NCBI GenBank assembly: GCA_963540505.1
Contig: CAUTMV010000002.1
Coordinates: forward strand, 189,245-253,244
Length of the DNA: 64,000 bases
Direction of reading: 5' to 3'
DNA from: Wolinella sp963540505
GTDB lineage: Bacteria; Campylobacterota; Campylobacteria; Campylobacterales; Helicobacteraceae
Part shown: positions 8,715 to 18,008 of the stretch, one piece after another
Numbering within the stretch: the stretch's first letter is position 1
Layout of the letters: each line of letters opens with the position of its first letter
Notes under the pieces: model-generated
The model's database searches: none
The model's input: only the letters and a program-made list of their open reading frames with translations
Told to the model about the DNA's origin: nothing
Translations under genes and position numbers: made by a program

Positions 8715-9910
8715 ACATTGCCTTGGTTTTTGGAGGGAATCCGCGAGATGGAGGCGGATACCAGGAACAGCTTTCTGTCCTGAATAGACTTTGTAAGGTT
8801 GGTAATCATCGCTTTGTCGTATTTGTATTTTCAAATGAGCATGGCAAATTTTTACAACAAAATAACATAGAGTATGCGGTTGTTAATGAGTGTTATTTGG
8901 GGAAATGTTTACGATATTTGGCACGGTATGAGTTTTTCTTTCCACTGTTTTCATGGTTAAAGTGGAAAAGTGCTTTTGAAAAAAAGCTTGATAGTTGGGG
9001 TATTGATCTCGTATATTTTTTATCCCCCTCTACATTGGCTTTGGATATTGTCGCCCATAACTACATCATGACTGTTTGGGATTTATCTCATCGGGATTTT
9101 CCCGAATTCCCTGAAGTGAACTATTTTAGAGAATTTGAGAAGAGGGAGTTTTTTTATACAAGGGTGCTCAAGAAGGCTGTAGCTGTTATTGCGGACTCTC
9201 AGAGTGGGCGAAAGAATCTTATCGAACGATACGCTCTTGACCCTGATAGAGTTTTTAGTGTCTCTTTTGAGCCATCCCAATCAGTGTTAAAGGCAGACAC
9301 ATCGGAGGATATTGATGTAAGGCTTAAATATGAGATAGTGACTGACTATATTTATTATCCCGCACAGTTTTGGTCCCACAAGAACCATATATACATTCTA
9401 GATGCTTTACGGATTTTGGTGGATAAGGGTATCAAGATTACGGTAGTTTTTAGCGGAACCGACAAAGGGAATTTAGAGTATGTATTGAATTATGCAAGAC
9501 AAAGTGGATTGGATCGATTTGTGCGTTATATCGGCTTTGTATCAAGCGATGAGCTGCTTGCGTTGTATAGGCACTCTACAGCACTTGTTATGCCGACGTG
9601 GTTTGGTCCTACCAATATTCCGCCCTTAGAGGCTTTTTGGGTGGGAACCCCTGTTATTTATTCTGATTTAGAAGGCTTAAGAGAGCAGGTTGATGGAGCA
9701 GCTCTTTTATGTGACTTAAATAATCCAGCAAGTTTGGCAGACCATATTGAAACACTGTTAAGTAATTCAGGTGTCAGGGAAAAGCTCGTTTATATGGGGC
9801 GAAAAAGACTTGAGGAGCTGCAAGCGAGTACTGTAACTGATACGTTACAAAAGATAGTAGATACATATTCCGTAAGGCTAAAGTGTTGGGAAGCTCTATA
9901 TGGCAAATAA
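8696..9910 (+). CDS. Glycosyltransferase, GT4/GT1 (GT-B fold)
   Basis: 404 residues. The N-terminus has a glycine-rich FGGNPRDGGGYQEQ loop for acceptor binding. The C-terminal half has YIYYPAQFWSHKNHIYILDA and the nucleotide-sugar segment MPTWFGPTNIPPLEAFWVGTPV (conserved E...G.P), the hallmark of GT4 retaining enzymes. It overlaps the methyltransferase before it by 19 bases and the GT2 gene after it by 11. It transfers one sugar to the growing oligosaccharide on the cytoplasmic face. Confidence 0.88.
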   Translation: MGGKNINIALVFGGNPRDGGGYQEQLSVLNRLCKVGNHRFVVFVFSNEHGKFLQQNNIEYAVVNECYLGKCLRYLARYEFFFPLFSWLKWKSAFEKKLDSWGIDLVYFLSPSTLALDIVAHNYIMTVWDLSHRDFPEFPEVNYFREFEKREFFYTRVLKKAVAVIADSQSGRKNLIERYALDPDRVFSVSFEPSQSVLKADTSEDIDVRLKYEIVTDYIYYPAQFWSHKNHIYILDALRILVDKGIKITVVFSGTDKGNLEYVLNYARQSGLDRFVRYIGFVSSDELLALYRHSTALVMPTWFGPTNIPPLEAFWVGTPVIYSDLEGLREQVDGAALLCDLNNPASLADHIETLLSNSGVREKLVYMGRKRLEELQASTVTDTLQKIVDTYSVRLKCWEALYGK

Positions 9911-10661
9911 CCCCCTGATTTCCATTATTACCGTTGTTTATAATGGTGCGCAGTTTCTTGAGGAAACAATTCTTAGTGTTATCAACCAAACTTATCCAAA
10001 TCTTGAATATATTATCATTGATGGCGGTTCAAATGATGGTAGTGTCGAGATTATCAGGAAATATGAAGATAAGATTGCCTATTGGGTGAGCGAGCCGGAT
10101 AGAGGGATTGCCGATGCTTTTAATAAGGGAATCCGCGTAGCGACTGGAGAGTATATTAATTTTCAGGGTGATGGCGATGGATTCCTGGGCGCCGATGTGA
10201 TTAGAAGGGTTTTTGCTCGCGTTGATGTTGAATGTGATACCCTTGTGAGCGCGAGGATTCAGAGGGTTGATATTGATGGCAAAGAGCTTTATGCTTCTCA
10301 GAGTGTAGGGGATTTCTGTCCCCAAAAGCTTCTTTTTAAAATGCCTTTTCCTCATCAGGGGCTTTTTACGCATCGAAGTTTTTTTGAAAAATATGGGCTT
10401 TTTGATGAGAGGTGGATATTTTCTATGGATTATGAGCTACTTCTTAGAGCCTATCATGAATTTCCCAAAGTCTGTAGCAGTGATGTGGTGGTCGCTAGGT
10501 GGCGCGCTGATGGTATTGGGAATGGTAGAATATTCGAAATTCTTAGAGAATATTATGAGATTAAAAAGGCTAATAGAGTCGCCTCGCCTTTTGTTCTTTT
10601 TACTATCTATTGTATCGATGTGGCGAAAGTTGTTTTTAAGAAAGTTATCGGAGTCCATTGA
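9900..10661 (+). CDS. Glycosyltransferase family 2
   Basis: 253 residues with a classic GT2 N-terminus (ISIITVVYNG, then IIIDGGSNDGS around residues 38-48), SEPDRGIADAFNKGI near 64-78, and a D-G-D metal motif at 91-93. It ends in a hydrophobic tail (FVLFTIYCIDVAKVVF) that may hold it at the membrane. It starts inside the previous gene. Downstream the coding sequence breaks up into a pseudogene, so this is the last intact gene of the AT-rich middle block. Confidence 0.88.
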   Translation: MANNPLISIITVVYNGAQFLEETILSVINQTYPNLEYIIIDGGSNDGSVEIIRKYEDKIAYWVSEPDRGIADAFNKGIRVATGEYINFQGDGDGFLGADVIRRVFARVDVECDTLVSARIQRVDIDGKELYASQSVGDFCPQKLLFKMPFPHQGLFTHRSFFEKYGLFDERWIFSMDYELLLRAYHEFPKVCSSDVVVARWRADGIGNGRIFEILREYYEIKKANRVASPFVLFTIYCIDVAKVVFKKVIGVH

Positions 10662-10724
10662 TATTAGTATCTCGCAGTGTATTTATAGAAGAATAATGGT
10701 TTGCAAATGGCGAGAAAGATACTC

Positions 10725-11240
10725 CTATCCCGACTCTACAATTTCAAGTAGCCTTTTTATATGGAGATATCTGTGAGGCTGGAATCGATACACTAAGAGA
10801 GCTTGCATGTTCGTATCCGAGAAGTGTTTTTTTGATATAGGTGCGAATATGGGTTCTTAATTTGTAATGCTTTGTGTCCCCTGTGAGCGAGTGCTTGCCT
10901 TTTAGTTACACCTCCGAATCGATTTTTGAAATCTCAAAAATAATCATAAAGATAGAAATCTGTCGTAGTTGCTTTCATGACGCTCGATGGTTTTGCTAAA
11001 ATACACGGGCTTTCAGGGGATTGTTGATATTTTATGAAAATTGATGTCGAAGGATTTGAGAAGGAAATCCTTTTGGGTGCGCGAGATTTTTTGATGAATT
11101 ATCAAATCTCAGGAATCGTTTTTGAATGCTTTAGCTCTAATCAGGAATCGGTCTTTGAGATTTTAAAAGACTACGGATTTGTTTTTATTAAACAACTCGG
11201 CAAGGATAACTATTTTGCAACGAAATATTTGGGTAGATAA
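10725..11240 (+). pseudogene. Decayed FkbM-family methyltransferase
   Basis: The intact 3' piece (11034-11240) encodes MKIDVEGFEKEILLGARDF, the conserved end of FkbM-type SAM methyltransferases. Upstream, other frames still show FFDIGANMGS (motif I; about 10826-10856) and pieces such as CEAGIDTLRELAC, but stop codons (for example directly after GANMGS) and frame changes interrupt them. The gene is therefore broken by several lesions rather than by one slippable tract. Its 3' end overlaps the start region of the acyltransferase gene. Bases 10662-10724 hold nothing else I can recognise. Confidence 0.75.
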
Positions 11241-12144
11241 TCTCAAGGCATTTGGGATTTTAGCCGTTATTTTAGGGCACATGAGCTCGCCCTTTGGCAC
11301 TTTTATCTATTCATGGCACATGCCGCTATTTTTTATCATTTCTGGATTTTTTATTGGTGCACTTTCGCCAAGTGAGCTTTTGTGCTCAATAAAAAAAGAT
11401 TTTAAGCGGCTAATGATCCCCTATTTTGTCTTTGCTATTATCGGAATCGCAGCTGACACACTCAAGCGGTATCTGTTGCACCGAGACGCTTTAGATTATA
11501 TGCACGAGTTTTACGGGGTATTCGTCTCTATGGATATGCAGTCTCTTATGAATACCTATGCCTTTGTGCTTTGGTTTCTGCCCACACTTTTTTTCGCTAA
11601 GTTGCTGTATAGGGGTCTTACCAGCCTCATTCCATCACTTTTTATAGATCTTATCGTTGCGCTATCTCTTTTTGTGATTAGTTTTTTTATCGAGCTACCT
11701 TTTGCTTTGGATAACGCATGCAACGCGCTTTTATTTATATTTATTGGGAATCTTGTCTTTAAATACAGGGAATCGCCTTGGCTTTATGGGGCAACGTGCA
11801 TTATTGGCGTAATTTTTCTATTTTACGGCATCCCTGAGCTAGACATGGCTTCAAAAAACTATACATCCGTTCTGATGAATATCCTATGGGCGACTTCCGT
11901 AGCAATATTGCTTGTTAAACTATTTATGCAATTGCCTTTAAATGGTGCATTTTTAGCCTCATGGGGCGGGGCGAGTATGTGGCTGTTTATTATTCACCCC
12001 TACACAAATAACGTGGCGCATATTGTTGTTGAGAAGCTTCATTTTGGAGGCTGGTGGCTTAAACTTATAATCTCGCTTATCCTGCTTCAGGGAATCCTCT
12101 CCTTTAAAACCCATATCACAAAAGAGCACCTTACCCATGCATGA
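11179..12144 (+). CDS. Acyltransferase family 3 integral membrane protein (O-acetyltransferase-like)
   Basis: About 310-320 residues, with roughly ten hydrophobic segments. NIWVDNLKAFGILAVILGH carries the conserved catalytic-type His of acyltransferase-3 (OafA/WecH-like) proteins, and SWHMPLFFIISGF matches the second family signature. These enzymes acetylate or otherwise acylate sugars of LPS or peptidoglycan at the membrane. The start is unclear: no ATG fits, and TTG codons at 11179 or 11214 are candidates. The 5' end lies over the 3' end of the decayed methyltransferase, so the original start may have been altered. The next gene begins inside its stop region. Confidence 0.8.
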   Translation: MFLLNNSARITILQRNIWVDNLKAFGILAVILGHMSSPFGTFIYSWHMPLFFIISGFFIGALSPSELLCSIKKDFKRLMIPYFVFAIIGIAADTLKRYLLHRDALDYMHEFYGVFVSMDMQSLMNTYAFVLWFLPTLFFAKLLYRGLTSLIPSLFIDLIVALSLFVISFFIELPFALDNACNALLFIFIGNLVFKYRESPWLYGATCIIGVIFLFYGIPELDMASKNYTSVLMNILWATSVAILLVKLFMQLPLNGAFLASWGGASMWLFIIHPYTNNVAHIVVEKLHFGGWWLKLIISLILLQGILSFKTHITKEHLTHA

Positions 12145-13159
12145 CTATCTAATTATCACACATATTCCCGCTTTCTATAAGGTCAATCTCTACAACGAGC
12201 TTGCCAAAAGGCTTAGGATATTTGTGATTTTTATCGCTTCAGATACTTCGCAGAAACGCTCTAGTGATTTTTCTGGCATTAATAACGTCGCATTTGAATA
12301 CACAATTCTGCACCACGGGGATTTTCAGCATCGGGATCGGTGCAGGAATCTGTTTGCTATTTTGAATTTTTTGCGAACGATTTCCTATAAAAGGCTTTTA
12401 GTTAGTGGCTGGGATCTGCCTGAATTTTGGCTTGCTTCATTTTTGAGTCCGCGTCATAAAAATGCCTTAGCATTAGAATCAAGCATTAATGAAAGTCATA
12501 CAAACGGGCTTAAAGGCGCGATAAAACGGCTATTTGTTAGCCGAATCTCTCGAGTTTTTGCCTCAGGGGAAGCGCATGGCAAACTAGCAAGGGCTCTCGG
12601 TTTTAAGGGCGATATTGTAATCACAAAGGGTGTGGGAATCATCAACAAGCCTCACTTTGAGCCCATCAAAAGAGCCTATGCAAGGCGTTTTTTATTCATT
12701 GGTCGCCTCTCGCCTGAGAAGAATATTAAGTTTTTAGTCGAGCTTTTTAATGAATTGCCGGAATTTCGCCTTGAGATTGTGGGTAGAGGCGAGCTGGAAG
12801 AGGAGCTAAAAATGCTCGCTCATTCGAATATTCACTTTGTCGGAGCTGTGGAGAATCGCGCCCTTGCGGACTATTTTTTACAAAATGACCTACTGCTACT
12901 CCCCAGTCAAAGCGAACCGTGGGGGTTAGTCATCGAGGAGGCTCTCTATTTTGGCATGCCTGTGATTTTGAGTGCGAAATGTGGCGCGTGTGAGTTGATC
13001 CATGACCACATCAATGGAATCGTAATTAGGGAGCTTACCTCCCTGAAAAAGGCGATTTTATCGTTGAGTAGGACAGATTACGAGGGGCTCATTGAAGGCG
13101 TAGCGAGGCATTCGATAGAGCAAAAAGACCTCGCACAAGTCGGGAGCTATGAGTTGTGA
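12137..13159 (+). CDS. Glycosyltransferase, GT4 family
   Basis: 340 residues of GT-B type. The N-terminal acceptor domain starts DYLIITHIPAFYKVNLYNEL; the C-terminal domain has FLFIGRLSPEKNIKFLVELF and SEPWGLVIEEALYFGMPVIL, the E-x7-E nucleotide-sugar motif of retaining GT4 enzymes. It begins 8 bases before the end of the acyltransferase gene and its last codons overlap the GTG start of the next gene. From here rightward the GGGAATC heptamer reappears in the DNA, so this half of the locus may be older in this genome than 2.7-11 kb. Confidence 0.88.
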   Translation: MHDYLIITHIPAFYKVNLYNELAKRLRIFVIFIASDTSQKRSSDFSGINNVAFEYTILHHGDFQHRDRCRNLFAILNFLRTISYKRLLVSGWDLPEFWLASFLSPRHKNALALESSINESHTNGLKGAIKRLFVSRISRVFASGEAHGKLARALGFKGDIVITKGVGIINKPHFEPIKRAYARRFLFIGRLSPEKNIKFLVELFNELPEFRLEIVGRGELEEELKMLAHSNIHFVGAVENRALADYFLQNDLLLLPSQSEPWGLVIEEALYFGMPVILSAKCGACELIHDHINGIVIRELTSLKKAILSLSRTDYEGLIEGVARHSIEQKDLAQVGSYEL

Positions 13160-14028
13160 GACATGTTTTTTTGTTGCAAGCTTATGGGGATAATGTCATA
13201 TCCTTGTCGATTCTTAATCGGCTGGAGTCAAGTTCGTATAGGATTTATGGGACAAAGCTAACGCTGGAAATATCAAAGCTCTTAAATCTGGAAAAAGATA
13301 TAAACATTGTGTTTGATGAGATTCCCGCGTTTTATGATATTCGTGCTCGAGGTATTTGCGCAGCAGTTAGAGACCTCGCCGTTTTGTATCGTTTTGTTAT
13401 GAGAAACATTCCTGCGGGCGATAGGATTGTTTTTGAGAAAGGTGATGTGAGGTTTTGGCTGTTTAGGCTGATTTTTTGGCGTTACAAATTAGAGGCTCCT
13501 CGCAAAAGGGGCAACGCATACACGGATCGGGCGCTTGGCTTTTGCCAGCAAGAGTTTGCGAAAGAGCCAGATAAAAAGGTCAATGTGGGAAGCTATCCTC
13601 TTGATATCGTGATTAATCCTCTTGGCAGAAGCCACAAAAAGCACCTCTCAAAGGAGTGCATGGATAGGGTGCTATCCGCTTGCGAATCCCACGGATTGCG
13701 CGTCCATCTTGTCGATTATCTCGGCTTGTATTCATCTTATCGCAAGGCGGTTTGCAGCTACCACACAAATACCACGCTCAAAGAGGCTCTTGAACTTCTT
13801 CAAACACATCCGCTTTATTGTGGGGTCGATTCCCTGTTTATTCATCTAGCTTTTTATTTCAACAAGCGATTCTTCTGTATTATGAACTACGATTCCTCTT
13901 ATTTTATGCCCCCGCTTGCAAGCGAGAGTGATAGGTTTATTTTTGCCGCTCACAGCGAGCGCGAATATGAGGAGCTTTCATCGAATTTTTCCCGATGGCT
14001 TATCTCCACACAAAGCGAGCACCCTTGA
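13156..14028 (+). CDS. Probable glycosyltransferase family 9-like (heptosyltransferase-like) protein
   Basis: 290 residues, GTG start at 13156 overlapping the previous stop. FLLQAYGDNVISLSILNRL at the N-terminus resembles the G-D-x-I/V-x-x-x-x acceptor loop of GT9 transferases. YCGVDSLFIHLAFYFNKRFFCIM near residues 215-235 resembles the family's G.DS...HLA segment. The sequence is otherwise divergent. It may transfer a sugar in LPS core or O-chain assembly. Assignment rests on these two motifs and on context. Confidence 0.6.
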   Translation: MRHVFLLQAYGDNVISLSILNRLESSSYRIYGTKLTLEISKLLNLEKDINIVFDEIPAFYDIRARGICAAVRDLAVLYRFVMRNIPAGDRIVFEKGDVRFWLFRLIFWRYKLEAPRKRGNAYTDRALGFCQQEFAKEPDKKVNVGSYPLDIVINPLGRSHKKHLSKECMDRVLSACESHGLRVHLVDYLGLYSSYRKAVCSYHTNTTLKEALELLQTHPLYCGVDSLFIHLAFYFNKRFFCIMNYDSSYFMPPLASESDRFIFAAHSEREYEELSSNFSRWLISTQSEHP

Positions 14029-14768
14029 TTATCTCCATCATCACCGCAACCTACAATAGTGCCTCTACGCTTAAGCGCACGCTCGATTCCGTTGTGTCGC
14101 AGACTTACGCACACAAGGAGATGATTATCATTGATGGTGCAAGCACTGATGAGACGCTAGAGATTGTGAAGAGCTACAAAAGCGCGATTAGCACGTGTAT
14201 CAGCGAGCCGGACGCAGGAATCTATGACGCGATGAACAAGGGAATTGAGCATGCAAATGGCGAGATTATCGGGATACTCAACTCCGATGATTTCTATGCC
14301 GATGAGCGTGTGCTAGAAGAGGTAGCGGAGCGTTTTGCGCACGATTGCGCGCTTGAGGCACTCTATGCGGATTTGGTGTATGTGAATGCTCGCGAACAGA
14401 CGGTGCGATACTGGGAATCGGGCAGAGATGGGGATTTTAGGCACGGATGGCACCCGCCACACCCTACGTTTTTTGTCCGCAAAAGCGTCTATGAGCGATA
14501 TGGCTCTTTTGATCTGGACTTTAAAATTGCCGCAGATTATGAGCTGATGTTACGCCTGCTTTATCGTCACAAAATCAAGGTTGATTATCTGCCTAAGGTG
14601 ATTGTCAAAATGCAATTAGGTGGCGAGAGTAATCGCTCTTTAGGCAACATTATCCGCGCGAATCTCGAATCTGCGCGCGCATGGAAAAAGAATAATTTAA
14701 CATTCCCTTGGATAGGATTTTGGCTCAAGCCCTTAAGGAAAATCGGGCAATTTTTTAGAAAAGAATAG
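13995..14768 (+). CDS. Glycosyltransferase family 2
   Basis: Up to 257 residues. PLIISIITATYNSASTLKRT opens the GT2 fold, IIIDGASTDET follows near residues 44-54, EPDAGIYDAMNKGI near 71-84 and NSDDFY near 96-101 provide the metal/nucleotide-sugar site. The ATG at 13995 gives a 34-base overlap. A TTG at 14025, overlapping the previous stop as TTGA, would give a shorter form starting right at the fold and is equally plausible. It is close to the WcaA-type branch of GT2. Confidence 0.87.
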   Translation: MAYLHTKRAPLIISIITATYNSASTLKRTLDSVVSQTYAHKEMIIIDGASTDETLEIVKSYKSAISTCISEPDAGIYDAMNKGIEHANGEIIGILNSDDFYADERVLEEVAERFAHDCALEALYADLVYVNAREQTVRYWESGRDGDFRHGWHPPHPTFFVRKSVYERYGSFDLDFKIAADYELMLRLLYRHKIKVDYLPKVIVKMQLGGESNRSLGNIIRANLESARAWKKNNLTFPWIGFWLKPLRKIGQFFRKE

Positions 14769-14774
14769 GGCAAC

Positions 14775-15761
14775 ATGGGCATTGCACTCGCATCGTTTCT
14801 CATCTCGCTACTTACTTCCATTTTTGTTATTATATTCTCGAAACGTAACGGATTTTTTATCGATTCCCATGAAAGTGATAAGCCGCAATGCACGCACGAT
14901 TCTCCCACTCCTCGCGCGGGTGGATTAGGGATATTTTTTGCTTCATGTTTAGTGATTATTTATGCTTTGCTTGGTTGGAAATTTATCTTTGCGAGTCTGC
15001 TTGCATTTGCAAGCGGGATTATCGAGGATTTTAAGGGCACACTTAGTCCAAAACTGCGCCTTTTTATTCAATTAAGTGCGGCGATTGCGGGAATCGTGCT
15101 TTTTGATGCACTGATCCTTGATATTGGGATTAGCCTGCCTTTTGGAATCGGGCTATTTTTCACACTTTTTGCCGTGGTGGGGGCGACTAATGCGATGAAT
15201 ATCATCGATGGCTTTAATGGGCTTGCCTCGGGAATCGCCCTCATGGTGCTTGGCGCGCTCGCATTTGTGGCACATAGTGTCGGAGATAGCGAGCTTCTTA
15301 CGCTCTGCCTTGTGATTTTTTCCGCGACGTTGGGGTTTTTCGCGCTGAACTTCCCCAAAGGGAGGATTTTCCTTGGCGATGGCGGGGCTTATTTTTTAGG
15401 TTTTGCGATTGTGCAGATCGCTATTTTGCTTAGCCAGAGGCATGCGGAGGTTTCGCCGTGGTTTGTGCTGGCGATTATGATTTATCCCGTCTATGAGGTG
15501 CTTTTCTCTATTTATCGTAGGCGATTCCGAGGATTTTCTGCGCTTTATCCCGATGGTTTGCATTTGCATTCGCTGATTTTTAAGCGTCTTACGAGGAGTA
15601 ACCCCAAAACTTCGCTATTTCTTTGGATTTTTAGCGCGCCTTTTATCATCGCGCCGCTTTTTTATCCGAGTGATACTCTGCTGCTCATCGTTACGGTTTT
15701 TCTCTTTATTGTGGCGTATCATCTTTTTTATATGAGGCTTGTGAGATTCGGACGCTCTTAG
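14775..15761 (+). CDS. wecA: Polyprenyl-phosphate N-acetylhexosamine-1-phosphate transferase (WecA/MraY superfamily)
   Basis: 328 residues with about ten transmembrane segments. Family motifs are all present: DSHESDKPQ near 30, PRAGGLGIF near 46, IEDFKG near 83, NAMNIIDGFNGLASG at 139-153, FLGDGGAYFLGF at 199-210 and the HLHS histidine motif near 263. The enzyme moves a sugar-1-phosphate from a UDP-sugar to undecaprenyl phosphate, the first membrane step of O-chain or glycan synthesis. It is the last gene of the locus; a perfect inverted repeat follows at 15771-15802. Confidence 0.85.
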   Translation: MGIALASFLISLLTSIFVIIFSKRNGFFIDSHESDKPQCTHDSPTPRAGGLGIFFASCLVIIYALLGWKFIFASLLAFASGIIEDFKGTLSPKLRLFIQLSAAIAGIVLFDALILDIGISLPFGIGLFFTLFAVVGATNAMNIIDGFNGLASGIALMVLGALAFVAHSVGDSELLTLCLVIFSATLGFFALNFPKGRIFLGDGGAYFLGFAIVQIAILLSQRHAEVSPWFVLAIMIYPVYEVLFSIYRRRFRGFSALYPDGLHLHSLIFKRLTRSNPKTSLFLWIFSAPFIIAPLFYPSDTLLLIVTVFLFIVAYHLFYMRLVRFGRS

Positions 15762-15770
15762 CTTTTTGGC

Positions 15771-15802
15771 ATCGATTCCCCGCAGGGAATCGGGGAATCG
15801 AT
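15771..15802. terminator. Inverted repeat between convergent genes, built from GATTCCC/GGGAATC
   Basis: ATCGATTCCCCG (15771-15782), an 8-base loop, then CGGGGAATCGAT (15791-15802): a perfect 12-bp stem located between the ends of wecA (+) and the TonB receptor gene (-). It probably works as a bidirectional terminator. The stem contains the heptamer that is over-represented in this genome in both orientations, and the loop a further copy. Confidence 0.7.
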
Positions 15803-15818
15803 ATTTGAAAAAGGTGTG

Positions 15819-17966
15819 TTAAAACTTCAGCTCCACATCGATATAGAAGTTTCGTCCGCGTCCTACTGCTGCGGTGTTTTTGTAGTTGTTTGGGTGTGTG
15901 TAGGGTTTGTTAAAGAGATTTCTCACCCCAAAGCCCATCTTCATACCATCTTGAAATCCAAAGAGATTCTTAGGCTTCCAGACGCCGTTAAGATTTACGA
16001 GGGTGTATTCACTATCGACATAGTGGTAGGTTTTACCCCTGATAACTCGCGTCCATTTATCTCGCTTTGGTTTAAGCCAGTGTGTAAGATTTGCTCCTAA
16101 AGCAAGATCCCAAGGCGTGATTTTGTAATCTGCCCCTAAAGTGATTTTGTCTGCATAGACGCTAATGCGTTCATTGGTTGCCGCGTCATAGAGCTTTAAA
16201 TGTCCGTAGCTGAAGCGCGTGGCAAGATTCCCGACATTGTATCGCCCCTCAAGCTCATATCCTAGTCGCTTTGCTTTATCGACATTCTGATATTGCCCAT
16301 ATTCTTGCGGATTTAGGCTGCCATCAGGTGGAGGCACTCCAAGATCTTTGCGCGCCCTGATAGCGATCATATCTTTAATTTCTCCAACAAAATGCGTTGC
16401 TTTAAAGTAGAGTTGATCCCCGCCTAAAAGCTCCCTGTTAATGGAAAATCCAAACTCAACTTCGCGTGCTATTTCCGGTTTTAGATTACTATTAGGTAGA
16501 TAATAAAACGCCCTATTGATATATCCAAATGATGAGGTCTCATGGGGTGTAGGTGCGCGGAAGGTCTCTGAGTAGCCCGCAAGCAGATTAATCCCCTCTA
16601 GCACCTCATAGGCGAGTGCGATCTTTGGTGAGAATCGACTCGCATTGTATTTGGATCGCCCCTCGCGCAACACCTCTCTTTTGAAATAGTCAAAGCGACC
16701 TCCCGCGGTAATCTCAAAATCCCCGATCCCCATAAGATCTTGCGCATAGAGTCCATAATCTTCATAGGAAGAGGGGTGTGAATTAAAATCTCTGAGAACA
16801 CCTTTAGCCAAAAAAGCCGCATCTTCTCGCCTGCGCTCATATTCGCTACCAAATACCAGTGTATGATCTACGCCAAATGCACCAAAAAGGCTCTCATTTT
16901 TTACATTAATACCCCAACGGCGTTCTTGATTAATGTAGTCATTTCCTCCGCGTTCACGATGATAAGAGGCACTAGAATTGAAATATTGAGCTTGCAAATT
17001 CACTAGCGGGGAATCGGGATTGTAGTGATACTGCACGTTATAGTCGCGTTGTTTGATTGTCCCAATAGTCGGAGTATCTCCCGGCTCACTCCACCATAGC
17101 GACTGCCAGCCTGTGGTTAGATTCTCGTGGAAATTATAGATACTAAAGTCAAGCCCTTGTGTGTCAGTGATTTTGTATTCTATTTTTCCAAAAAGTGTGT
17201 TGATTTGCTCATCGCCTTTGACGTATTTCGTATCGCCTCTTCCGCCATCAGCGAGCTTTGATGTGCCAAATTTTGAATGCTTCCCATAGAGGAGGATTCC
17301 TAGATTCTCTTGCGGCTTGAATGCCACAGCTGCGCGCTCGGAATACATTTTATTGCTCTCGCTTCGATGACCGAGCATAAGACCGTAGGATTTTCCATGC
17401 TTAATAAAATCATCTACATTTTTTGTCTGCATGCTAACGATTCCCCCGATCGCTCCGCTTCCATGTAGAACCGATGAAGCACCTTTGACTATCTCGACAC
17501 GCTTTAGGAGATCATTATCCGTGCGGAATGTGGAAATCATACTCGAATACAACCCTGTGGAGCGTTTCACGCCATCTTGTGCGACAATGACACGATCTTC
17601 GCTCTGATAGCCAAAGCCTCGAATATTAAATTGTTGCCCCGCCTGACGACCAAAGTCCTCACCAAAGCTAACCCCGGGAATCTCGCTGATCGCATCGATC
17701 AATGAGGGGCTTTTCTCTAAAGATTGATCAGCCACGCCAATCTGCCCCGCGTATTTTGAAAGCTCCGTCTCGCTCCTGTTGGCAGTAACTGAGATGAGTT
17801 TCAGATAAAACTCTACCCAATCGCTCCCTTGCTCTTTGCTTTGCGCCTTTTTGTGGGAATCGGCACTGTTATTTAGCCCCCCCCCCACGCCATTATCAGC
17901 AAGCATTAGAGACGTGCTCAGCAGCAAGGTAGCTGCAACTTTGCTTATGCTTCCGTGTGAACTCAT
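15819..17966 (-). CDS. TonB-dependent outer-membrane receptor, heme type, with phase-variable G10 tract
   Basis: About 715 residues from the ATG at 17964-17966, which has AGGAG just upstream; the longer in-frame extension to 18023 lacks a site. A signal peptide (VAATLLLSTSLMLA) precedes a plug domain (SLIDAISEIPGVSF, RGFGYQSEDRV, VEIVKGASSVLHGSGAIGG) and a beta-barrel ending in an aromatic residue (IDVELKF). YSETFRAPTPHE and LPNSNLKPE resemble the FRAP and NPNL boxes of heme/hemoglobin receptors, and the barrel is His-containing there. The protein would import heme with TonB energy. Immediately behind the signal peptide a G10 tract (on the - strand) encodes Val-Gly-Gly-Gly; the frame is open here (ON). 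A Fur box lies upstream at 18009-18027. Confidence 0.88.
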   Translation of the reverse strand: MSSHGSISKVAATLLLSTSLMLADNGVGGGLNNSADSHKKAQSKEQGSDWVEFYLKLISVTANRSETELSKYAGQIGVADQSLEKSPSLIDAISEIPGVSFGEDFGRQAGQQFNIRGFGYQSEDRVIVAQDGVKRSTGLYSSMISTFRTDNDLLKRVEIVKGASSVLHGSGAIGGIVSMQTKNVDDFIKHGKSYGLMLGHRSESNKMYSERAAVAFKPQENLGILLYGKHSKFGTSKLADGGRGDTKYVKGDEQINTLFGKIEYKITDTQGLDFSIYNFHENLTTGWQSLWWSEPGDTPTIGTIKQRDYNVQYHYNPDSPLVNLQAQYFNSSASYHRERGGNDYINQERRWGINVKNESLFGAFGVDHTLVFGSEYERRREDAAFLAKGVLRDFNSHPSSYEDYGLYAQDLMGIGDFEITAGGRFDYFKREVLREGRSKYNASRFSPKIALAYEVLEGINLLAGYSETFRAPTPHETSSFGYINRAFYYLPNSNLKPEIAREVEFGFSINRELLGGDQLYFKATHFVGEIKDMIAIRARKDLGVPPPDGSLNPQEYGQYQNVDKAKRLGYELEGRYNVGNLATRFSYGHLKLYDAATNERISVYADKITLGADYKITPWDLALGANLTHWLKPKRDKWTRVIRGKTYHYVDSEYTLVNLNGVWKPKNLFGFQDGMKMGFGVRNLFNKPYTHPNNYKNTAAVGRGRNFYIDVELKF
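17877..17886 (-). repeat. Poly-G tract G10 (C10 on + strand) in receptor gene
   Basis: Ten C residues on the + strand, read as GTG GGG GGG GGG CTA in the receptor gene. Slippage would truncate the protein just after its signal peptide, giving an all-or-none switch. Confidence 0.85.
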
Positions 17967-18008
17967 TGTTCTACTCCTCTCTTTAAAAAATATTGAAAAA
18001 TAAGACAC

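Noticed and set aside
10384..10776. 130-codon frame overlapping the GT2 gene end
   Set aside because: It lies in another frame of an intact glycosyltransferase and runs into the decayed FkbM gene; its sequence resembles no protein.
15816..16100. 94-codon + strand frame opposite the receptor gene
   Set aside because: It is antisense to the conserved end of the TonB receptor barrel, which is clearly coding.
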